Source: Clostridiaceae bacterium
Lineage (GTDB): Bacteria > Bacillota > Clostridia > Clostridiales > Clostridiaceae
Direction of reading: 5' to 3'
DNA: 10,850 nt
NCBI GenBank assembly: GCA_003510765.1
Contig: DOKV01000038.1
Span: 1-10,850, forward strand
The notes beneath the pieces are model-generated. The model was given only the letters and a program-made list of their open reading frames with translations, did no database searches and was not told the origin of the DNA. Positions within the stretch are counted from its first letter, which is position 1. Each line of letters opens with the position of its first letter. The position numbers and the translations under genes are program-made. Positions 5,959 to 10,850 of this stretch are shown piece by piece.

Positions 5959-6528
5959 TTATAAAAACTTTATGTCTCCCTTTTCCATGGACGTGACGGT
6001 GGCAAGGGCTCGAATATCCATCCCTTCTTCTCGTAATTTTTTGCCCCCATCTTGAAAGCCTTTTTCAATGACCACCCCTGCACCTACCAAAGTAGCTTTC
6101 GCTGCATCCACAATCTGGCGAAGTCCCTTTAAGGCTTCCCCATTGGCGAGAAAATCATCCAGGATGAGCACTTGATCTCCTTCCTCTAGATACCGCTTAG
6201 ATACACGAATTTTATAATGCTGCTTTTTGGTATAAGAGTAGACCTCCCCTTCATAGGTATCCGGATCCAAGTTTAATGATTGGGTTTTCTTCGCAAAGAC
6301 CACAGGCACCCCAAAATGAAGACCTGCCAGCACCGCAATGGCAATCCCTGAAACTTCTGCTGTGAGAATCTTGGTGACCTTTTTGTCTTGAAAAAGCTCT
6401 TGAAAAGCCACCCCCACTGCACTTAAAAAAGCTGCATCCAGCTGGTGGTTTAAAAAGCTATCCACCTTTAAGATCCCTCCCAAGAGGACTCGTCCTTCTT
6501 CCCTAATCTTTCTCTTCAATGCATCCAT
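5959..6528 (-). CDS. xpt: Xanthine phosphoribosyltransferase
   Basis: A 189-residue cytosolic salvage enzyme that converts xanthine and PRPP to XMP and pyrophosphate. The N-terminus MDALKRKIREEG...KVDSFLNHQLD (1-31) and the PRPP-binding loop LILDDFLANGEAL (121-133) follow Bacillus Xpt closely, as does FGVPVVFAKK (72-81). The length fits the family (about 190-194). AGGAG lies 6 nt before the ATG. It is the first gene of a two-gene unit with the permease and is preceded by a guanine-class riboswitch and a transcription terminator, so it should be repressed when guanine-type purines are abundant. No key residue appears to be missing. A hypoxanthine-guanine enzyme is less likely, given the Xpt-type N-terminus. 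Confidence 0.94.
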   Translation of the reverse strand: MDALKRKIREEGRVLLGGILKVDSFLNHQLDAAFLSAVGVAFQELFQDKKVTKILTAEVSGIAIAVLAGLHFGVPVVFAKKTQSLNLDPDTYEGEVYSYTKKQHYKIRVSKRYLEEGDQVLILDDFLANGEALKGLRQIVDAAKATLVGAGVVIEKGFQDGGKKLREEGMDIRALATVTSMEKGDIKFL

Positions 6529-6593
6529 TCTTTACTCCTCTTCCCCTCACCTTCCATGTCCTGGTCTATCACCCTTCTGTTTATGTTAAAAAC

Positions 6594-6618
6594 AAAAAAA
6601 CCGTGGCCTAACCACGGT
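6594..6618 (-). terminator. Riboswitch-controlled terminator of the xpt operon
   Basis: On the minus strand ACCGTGG, loop TTAGG, CCACGGT, then seven T (6594-6600). Its 5' arm CCGTGGTT (6610-6617) is complementary (with G-U pairs) to GACTACGG at 6693-6700 in the aptamer, giving a switch between antiterminator and terminator. Confidence 0.88.
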
Positions 6619-6689
6619 GAAAGGACAAAAGAACGCCCTGGGAAAATAGAGCGGAAACCTCCGCTTACAACCTAGACAATGCATTTGTA

Positions 6690-6760
6690 CTCCCGTAGTC
6701 AGACCCTTTAAGGCGGTCTGGTAGAAACTTATGGACCATATCTCCAAGATTATACGAGGG
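6690..6760 (-). promoter_or_regulatory. Purine riboswitch aptamer, guanine class
   Basis: The minus strand shows the conserved series CCCTCGTATAATC, GATATGG (loop 2), GTTTCTACC, GCCTTAAA (loop 3) and GACTACGGGAG. P1 pairs CTCGTA with TACGGG, and P3 pairs CAGACC with GGTCTG. GG in loop 2 and CC in loop 3 can make the kissing contact. The specificity base in GACTACG is C (position 74 in the usual numbering), which reads guanine/hypoxanthine; adenine switches have T (GATTATG). The ligand should stabilise P1, lock away GACTACGG and let the terminator at 6594-6618 form, so this is an OFF switch for xpt and the permease. Confidence 0.95.
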
Positions 6761-6783
6761 ATTCAATTTTTAATTTAAAACCT

Positions 6784-6812
6784 ATTCTACCTCAGCTTTG
6801 AGAAAAGCACAA
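6784..6812 (-). promoter_or_regulatory. xpt: Promoter of the xpt operon
   Basis: On the minus strand TTGTGC (6812-6807), a 17-nt spacer and TAGAAT (6789-6784). Transcription would begin near 6777, about 17 nt ahead of the aptamer. Confidence 0.6.
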
Positions 6813-6917
6813 GCCCAAAAATGAAGCCACCAGAGATTTATTGGGCGCATCTTGCAATTTTCCCATCATTTTTACTTCTTAAACGCAGGTATTTCAGCAT
6901 ATTTCTTCGCAAAGAAA

Positions 6918-6963
6918 CCCCTTCAGATGTTCTTCAAAAAAAGATGAAGAACATCTGAAGGGG
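6918..6963 (-). terminator. Terminator of the DUF302 gene, perfect 18-bp stem
   Basis: CCCCTTCAGATGTTCTTC (6918-6935) and GAAGAACATCTGAAGGGG (6946-6963) are perfect inverse copies around a 10-nt loop. On the minus strand the stem is followed by TTTCTTT. It starts 17 nt after the DUF302 stop codon. Confidence 0.75.
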
Positions 6964-6980
6964 CCCTATTTTACGCTTCC

Positions 6981-7367
6981 TTAGATGGCCGCTTCCATGG
7001 CGGCCTTCAGAATATCCTCTACTTCCTGTGCCACTTCCCAAAGGTCTATGCCCTCCATGATGTCTTGGAGCTTCGTAGGCTTCATCATGCCTAAGCGAAC
7101 CCCATCTTCCTTCTCAAAAACCACCATCTTGCAAGGCAGCATATATCCTGCCTCTAAATGATGATCCAGTACAACTTTGGCTTTGGGTGGATTACAGACT
7201 TCCATTACCTTAAAATTCTTAGTAAAGTCCAATCCTTTTTCCGTGAGCTTGTCTTTAAAGTTCATTTCCCAAAGAACGCCAAACCCTCTTTCTCCCAATG
7301 CTTTTTTTAAGTCTTCCACAGCCTTTTCAAAGGCTTTATCAGTGCGCACTTCATAGGTCATACTCAT
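6981..7367 (-). CDS. DUF302 family protein
   Basis: A 128-residue soluble protein. GFGVLWEMNFKDKLTEKGLDF (28-48), then VMEVCNPPKA (54-63) and YMLPCKMVVFE (75-85), is the DUF302 pattern, including the two cysteines C58 and C79 that recur in the family. No signal peptide or membrane segment is seen. The biochemical role is unknown; members often lie near sulfur, heavy-metal or redox genes, so thiol or metal handling is a reasonable guess only. AGGAGG lies 8 nt before the ATG. It stands alone between its own promoter and terminator, divergent from the M20 gene. A CsoR/CstR-like dyad within the promoter suggests control by copper or by reactive sulfur species. Confidence 0.84.
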   Translation of the reverse strand: MSMTYEVRTDKAFEKAVEDLKKALGERGFGVLWEMNFKDKLTEKGLDFTKNFKVMEVCNPPKAKVVLDHHLEAGYMLPCKMVVFEKEDGVRLGMMKPTKLQDIMEGIDLWEVAQEVEDILKAAMEAAI

Positions 7368-7407
7368 GGTTTTTTCCTCCTAAAAACGGTTGATGGTTAT
7401 TTCCTCT

Positions 7408-7436
7408 AATATACCACCCAGGGGTATTCTAAACAA
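7408..7436 (-). promoter_or_regulatory. Promoter of the DUF302 gene
   Basis: On the minus strand TTGTTT (7436-7431), a 17-nt spacer and TATATT (7413-7408) preceded by TGG (extended -10). The spacer carries the dyad at 7411-7427. Confidence 0.55.
7411..7427. promoter_or_regulatory. Putative CsoR/CstR-family operator
   Basis: The plus strand reads ATACCACCCAGGGGTAT, an interrupted dyad whose arms agree at 6 of 8 positions. The form ATACC-(GC-rich)-GGTAT recalls operators of CsoR-type repressors, which sense copper or persulfides. Its position within the -35/-10 spacer would block RNA polymerase. No such regulator gene is in the window. Confidence 0.45.
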
Positions 7437-7520
7437 GAACCCTTGGATACTGTTCACCCAATGTTTAAGGTTTTTTCATAGTCATGTACTTCAACTCGAA
7501 AAATCTGATGTTCCACTTCA

Positions 7521-7549
7521 TTGACAAGAACTCTCCCCTAAGATAGAAT
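7521..7549 (+). promoter_or_regulatory. Promoter of the M20 amidohydrolase gene
   Basis: TTGACA (7521-7526), a 17-nt spacer and TAGAAT (7544-7549), near the sigma-A consensus. The start codon follows 27 nt after the -10 box. Confidence 0.78.
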
Positions 7550-7576
7550 AGTCAGAAAATACCTGAGGAGGTTTTT

Positions 7577-8758
7577 ATGAAACCACTGGATCCATCCATC
7601 GAACAGTATCGAGACTATGTCCTTCAGGCAAGAAGACATCTTCATCAACATCCAGAACTAGCGCTTGAGGAGGTTGAAACCACCAAATTCTTAATGAACG
7701 AGCTAGACCACATGGGGATTCCCTATATAAAGGCCCACCCCACAGGGCTCATCGCCACTTTGAAAGGACCAAACCCCGGCCCCACTGTGGCCCTTCGTAG
7801 TGACATCGACGCTTTACTCATAGAAGAAAAAAACGATAAACCTTACACCTCTTTAACCAAAGGAAAAATGCATGCTTGCGGTCACGATGGTCATACCGCC
7901 ATCCTCCTTGGGGCAGCCAAAATCTTAAAAGATCGACAACAAGAGCTCTCTGGTACCGTGCACTTTCTTTTTCAACCAGCAGAAGAAATTGGTCATGGGG
8001 CCAAAATCTTAAAAGAAACAGGAACTTGGTATAAAGAAACAGACACGGTTTTTGGCGCGCACCTCTGGGCCTATCTCCCCACAGGAAAAGTTTCTGTGGA
8101 GCCTGGGGAAAGAATGGCCGCCACGGACCGATTTAAAGTCACCATCAAAGGCCTTTCTGGCCACGGGTCCATGCCCCATCAAACGGTGGATGCTGTGGTG
8201 GTGGCCTCGGCCATGGTCATGAACTTTCAAACCATTGTCAGTAGAGAATATAGCCCCTTAGACCCTCTGGTGGTCTCTGTGGGGTCCATCCATAGTGGCA
8301 CAGCCTTTAATGTCATCTCTGGTGAGGCCGTACTGGAAGGGACCGTGCGATATTTTAGTAAAGACATCGGCGAAACCATTGAAGGGTCCCTTCGTCGCGT
8401 CATGGAAAGTACCGCTGCTCTTTATGGTGCTACAGCCACTTTATCCTATGCATATAACCTCCCCCCAGTGGTCAATGAAGAACGGGCTTCTGCCTTAGCC
8501 ACAAAGGTTGCCGTAGACCTCCTAGGGGAAGAGAATGTGGTGCTCTTCGAGAAAACCACCGGTGGAGAAGATTTCGCCTTTTATCTAGAGGAAAAACCCG
8601 GCTGCTTTGCCTTCATTGGTTCTGGTAACAAAGAAAAAGGCACCCATCATGCCCACCACAATGACTTTTTTGACATTGACGAAGATGTGCTTCTTCACGG
8701 CAGTGCCCTCTACGCAGGCTATGCCCTGGCCTATTTAAAAGAAGCGGAGAACCTGTAA
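7577..8758 (+). CDS. M20D-family amidohydrolase (N-acyl-amino-acid / hippurate hydrolase-like)
   Basis: A 393-residue cytosolic metallo-hydrolase that should remove acyl groups from amino acids or small peptides. The di-metal site is visible: C101 and H103 in HACGHDGHT, E136/E137 in PAEE, H162 in GAHLW and H361 before DFFDIDE. R19-R20-HLHQHPEL near the start and GLSGHGSMPH (192-201) in the dimerisation domain are typical of the aminoacylase/IAA-amino-acid hydrolase branch. The length matches the family (about 380-400). TGAGGAGGT ends 5 nt before the ATG. The gene is a single unit with a near-consensus promoter and terminator, and no neighbour gives away the substrate; N-acetyl-diaminopimelate, hippurate and N-acetyl-cysteine deacylases all look alike at this level. 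Confidence 0.9.
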   Translation: MKPLDPSIEQYRDYVLQARRHLHQHPELALEEVETTKFLMNELDHMGIPYIKAHPTGLIATLKGPNPGPTVALRSDIDALLIEEKNDKPYTSLTKGKMHACGHDGHTAILLGAAKILKDRQQELSGTVHFLFQPAEEIGHGAKILKETGTWYKETDTVFGAHLWAYLPTGKVSVEPGERMAATDRFKVTIKGLSGHGSMPHQTVDAVVVASAMVMNFQTIVSREYSPLDPLVVSVGSIHSGTAFNVISGEAVLEGTVRYFSKDIGETIEGSLRRVMESTAALYGATATLSYAYNLPPVVNEERASALATKVAVDLLGEENVVLFEKTTGGEDFAFYLEEKPGCFAFIGSGNKEKGTHHAHHNDFFDIDEDVLLHGSALYAGYALAYLKEAENL

Positions 8759-8785
8759 TCCCCTACAGGATTAAAAGAAGAAACC

Positions 8786-8840
8786 AAAAGGTGCCCAAGG
8801 ATTGGCGCTCATGTTGAGCCCTCTCCTAAGGCACCTTTTT
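8786..8840. terminator. Terminator of the M20 gene, possibly also used by topB
   Basis: AAAAGGTGCC (8786-8795) pairs with GGCACCTTTT (8830-8839), followed by one more T. The 34-nt interior can fold further through AGGA/TCCT and GCTCA/TGAGC. The symmetric A and T runs make it plausible on both strands, and topB converges from the right. Confidence 0.75.
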
Positions 8841-8855
8841 CATTTATAATCTCAT

Positions 8856-8876
8856 GGATTCTCAAGAATCCCTTTT
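8856..8876. terminator. Small hairpin between the M20 and topB genes
   Basis: GGATTC (8856-8861), loop TCAA, GAATCC (8866-8871), then CTTTT on the plus strand. It is a weak back-up terminator at best. Confidence 0.3.
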
Positions 8877-8885
8877 ATAGTAGAC

Positions 8886-10850
8886 TTACTTAAACAGATC
8901 CTTCAGCGCATCGCTTAAAGCAGAATTGATGGGGGCATCATTTTCTTCCTGAATCTTATTCAAGAACTTTTTCACATCCCCTTTTTTCATGGCTGTGCCT
9001 TCCTTCTCTCTTCTTGCTTGAAAAGCTGTGAGTTTTTCACGATGGCCACAAAGACAACGGAAATGTTTTCCTTCCCCTTCGCCATGAAGGGTCATTTTCT
9101 TTTTACACTCTGGACAGCGTGCATTGGATTGACTGCTTAAAGTCTTTCGATGACCACAATTTCGATCTTGACACACCAGCATGGTGGACTTTTTCCCCTT
9201 GACTTCTAAAAGATTCTTGCCACACTCTGGGCATTTTTGACCTGTGACATTGTCATGGCGGAAAGTCTTATTACTGGCACGAATTTCTCCAATGATCTGC
9301 CTGGTGTAGCCTTCCATTTCTTTGATGAAAGCACCTTCCTTTAGCCGTCCATTTTTGATCTCCTCCAGCTTCTTTTCCCAACGAGCCGTCATCTCTGGAG
9401 AGGTGAGCTCCTCTGGGGCTAAGGATAAGAGTTGTCTACCTTTTTCTGTAATGTGGATCTCTTTGCCACGTTTTTCTAAAACAAAGGATGAAAAGAGCTT
9501 TTCAATGATGTCTGCTCTTGTAGCCACGGTACCAAGACCACTGGTTTCCTTCAAAATGGCTTCCAAAGCTTTGTCTTTGGTCTCCATATACTTCCCAGGG
9601 TTCTCCATGGCAGACAAAAGGGTGGCGTCGGTGAAATACGCTGGGGGCTTGGTGACGCCTTTTTCTAAAAGAACCCGATCCACGGGAATCTTTTCACCTT
9701 TTGTAAAGGTGGTCTTCACCTCTTCAATGCCCTCTTCCTCTTCTTCACGAAGAAGGCTTTTATACCCCTCTTTTAGGGTTCGACGGGAGGTATGGGTAAA
9801 GACTTCTCCACCGATATGGCCTAAGACCTTCACCTCTTCATAGACATGAGGATCCATAAGTACTCCTAGGAATCGCTTGACTACCAGGAGATAGATTTTT
9901 CGCTCTTTATCTGTCAAGGTGGACAACACCACGGATTCCTCTGTGGGAATGATGGCATGATGGTCTGACACCTTTAAGTCGTTCACATAACTCTTTTTCT
10001 CTTTGATGCCCTTTCGTAAGATTTCTCGCCCTATGTTTGTCAAGTCTCCTTTGGCACTGGCCTTGACGCGATCAGCCAAGGTGGGCACCATATCCTTGGT
10101 GATGTATCTGGCATCTGTTCTGGGATAGGTAAGCACCTTATGGCGCTCATAAAGGGCTTGCATGGTGTTTAAAGTCTCCTTGGGACTAAGTCCGTAAAGA
10201 TTACTGGCATCCCTTTGTAGCTCTGTCAAATCATAAAGAAGAGGTGCTTCTTTTCTTTTCTCTGTGGCATTCACTTGATCAATGTGGAGCATACCACTGG
10301 CTAAAGCTTCATGCTTTTTCTTGGCTTCCTCCTCCTTAAAAATACGACCCCCTTCGTGGGTGAACAGTGCACCCTTTGCCCGAAGCTTTAAGGTGTGATA
10401 GGGGACAGGCTTAAAGGCTCTGATTTCCTCTTCCTTGGCTCTCACCATGGCAAGGGTAGGCGTTTGCACCCGCCCTAAAGAAAGCTGCGCATTGTGCTTC
10501 ACCGTGAGAGCCCTGGTACCATTGATGCCCACAATCCAGTCCGCCTGACTTCTGGCCTCAGCTGAGGCATAAAGATTCTCATAAAGCCTTGCATCCTTTA
10601 AGTTCTTGAACCCATCTCTGATGGCTTTTTCAGTGACAGAGGAGATCCAAAGCCTTTTCATGGGCTTTCTTATGCCCGCTTTTTTGATGATCCAACGAGC
10701 CACCAATTCCCCTTCTCGACCTGCATCTGTAGCGATGACGATGTCTTTAACATCCTGCCTAGCCATGAGATGCTTCACGGTGTTAAACTGCTTTCTGGTT
10801 TTGGCAATCACTGTCAACTGCATCTTCTCTGGAATCATGGGTAAAAGCTC
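8886..10850 (-). CDS. topB: DNA topoisomerase III (type IA), N-terminus outside the window
   Basis: An ATP-independent type IA topoisomerase that relaxes negative supercoils and decatenates DNA through a transient 5'-phosphotyrosine bond. The visible 654 codons begin in the Toprim domain (ELLPMIPEKMQL; ATDAGREGELVARWI holds the acidic metal site). GINGTRALT and LSLGRVQTPTLAMV lie in the type IA core, and the catalytic tyrosine is in VLTYPRTDARYI (codon 10125-10127). GLGTVATRADIIEKL lies further on. The C-terminus has two zinc-ribbon-like parts (CPECGKNLLEV...CQDRNCGHRK and CPECKKKMTL...CLCGHREKL) and ends DLFK, much as in Bacillus TopB. The frame stays open to the window edge; about 65-70 residues, including the first Toprim strand, should lie beyond, giving roughly 720-725 in all. 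The internal ATG at 10838 is not the true start, because ELLP continues the conserved sequence upstream. Confidence 0.94.
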   Translation of the reverse strand, partial: ELLPMIPEKMQLTVIAKTRKQFNTVKHLMARQDVKDIVIATDAGREGELVARWIIKKAGIRKPMKRLWISSVTEKAIRDGFKNLKDARLYENLYASAEARSQADWIVGINGTRALTVKHNAQLSLGRVQTPTLAMVRAKEEEIRAFKPVPYHTLKLRAKGALFTHEGGRIFKEEEAKKKHEALASGMLHIDQVNATEKRKEAPLLYDLTELQRDASNLYGLSPKETLNTMQALYERHKVLTYPRTDARYITKDMVPTLADRVKASAKGDLTNIGREILRKGIKEKKSYVNDLKVSDHHAIIPTEESVVLSTLTDKERKIYLLVVKRFLGVLMDPHVYEEVKVLGHIGGEVFTHTSRRTLKEGYKSLLREEEEEGIEEVKTTFTKGEKIPVDRVLLEKGVTKPPAYFTDATLLSAMENPGKYMETKDKALEAILKETSGLGTVATRADIIEKLFSSFVLEKRGKEIHITEKGRQLLSLAPEELTSPEMTARWEKKLEEIKNGRLKEGAFIKEMEGYTRQIIGEIRASNKTFRHDNVTGQKCPECGKNLLEVKGKKSTMLVCQDRNCGHRKTLSSQSNARCPECKKKMTLHGEGEGKHFRCLCGHREKLTAFQARREKEGTAMKKGDVKKFLNKIQEENDAPINSALSDALKDLFK

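Larger units (their letters stand above)
6529..6980. other. Non-coding stretch of 452 bases between xpt and the DUF302 gene
   Basis: It holds the xpt leader (promoter, purine aptamer, a small hairpin GCGGA/TCCGC at 6651-6664 and the terminator) and the terminator of the DUF302 gene at 6918-6963. In 6813-6917 I see no gene, repeat or clear signal. Confidence 0.8.

Noticed and set aside
6748..6766. TATAAT with a nearby TTGAAT on the minus strand as a promoter
   Set aside because: The boxes are only 6 nt apart, and TATAAT is the conserved start of the purine aptamer.
8786..8840. Structured RNA such as a T-box or tRNA-like element in the long hairpin after the M20 gene
   Set aside because: No T-box core or tRNA landmarks are seen; the outer 10-bp stem with A/T runs explains it as a terminator.
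9322..9843. Long plus-strand open frame inside topB
   Set aside because: It lies opposite conserved topoisomerase sequence, is serine-rich and has no recognisable domain.
1..10850. CRISPR array, tRNA, rRNA or integrase-type mobile element
   Set aside because: No regularly spaced repeats, cloverleaf sequence, rRNA stretch or integrase or recombinase motifs were found; the only mobile-element-like gene is the RAYT-like one.

Overview
The window looks like chromosomal DNA of an anaerobic, low-to-mid GC member of the Bacillota, most likely class Clostridia. The signs are strong AGGAGG-type ribosome sites, frequent TTG/GTG starts, sigma-A type promoters with 17-nt spacers, a purine riboswitch ahead of xpt, a two-fold protein disulfide oxidoreductase, and a RAYT-like gene flanked by GTACCGTCCCC-type repeats. 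No genus is claimed.

Layout, left to right. (1) 2-727, minus: a zinc amidase of the peptidoglycan-hydrolase type ending in a half-length SPOR-like repeat. (2) 822-1643: an intact gene of the REP-associated (Y1/HUH) transposase type that has lost key catalytic residues. It has its own promoter and terminator and sits between two imperfect inverted 17-nt repeats that overlap promoters. (3) 1673-4311, plus: a likely redox operon. It encodes an AhpF/thioredoxin-reductase-like flavoprotein, a two-thioredoxin-fold disulfide oxidoreductase (together equivalent to a split AhpF with the modules in reverse order), a small DUF6132-like membrane protein with a CxxxC motif, and a polytopic membrane protein with two cysteine motifs that could hold an Fe-S cluster. 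A 13-bp terminator closes it and also serves the convergent permease gene. (4) 6812-4388, minus: a purine-salvage operon. It has a promoter, a guanine-class riboswitch with a clear antiterminator/terminator choice, xpt, and a divergent NCS2-like permease. (5) 7436-6918, minus: a DUF302 gene whose promoter spacer holds a dyad resembling operators of CsoR/CstR-family repressors. (6) 7521-8840, plus: an M20-family amidohydrolase with a near-consensus promoter and a terminator. (7) 10850-8886, minus: DNA topoisomerase III (topB), cut by the right edge so that its N-terminus lies outside.

How the parts fit. The riboswitch should shut off xpt and the permease when guanine or a related purine is plentiful. 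The flavoprotein should pass electrons from NAD(P)H to the CPTC/CPHC protein. Whether that relay continues into the two cysteine-bearing membrane proteins is inference from operon order. The most unusual items are the catalytically degenerate RAYT with promoter-located repeats, the four-gene redox cluster, and the CsoR-like site on the DUF302 promoter.
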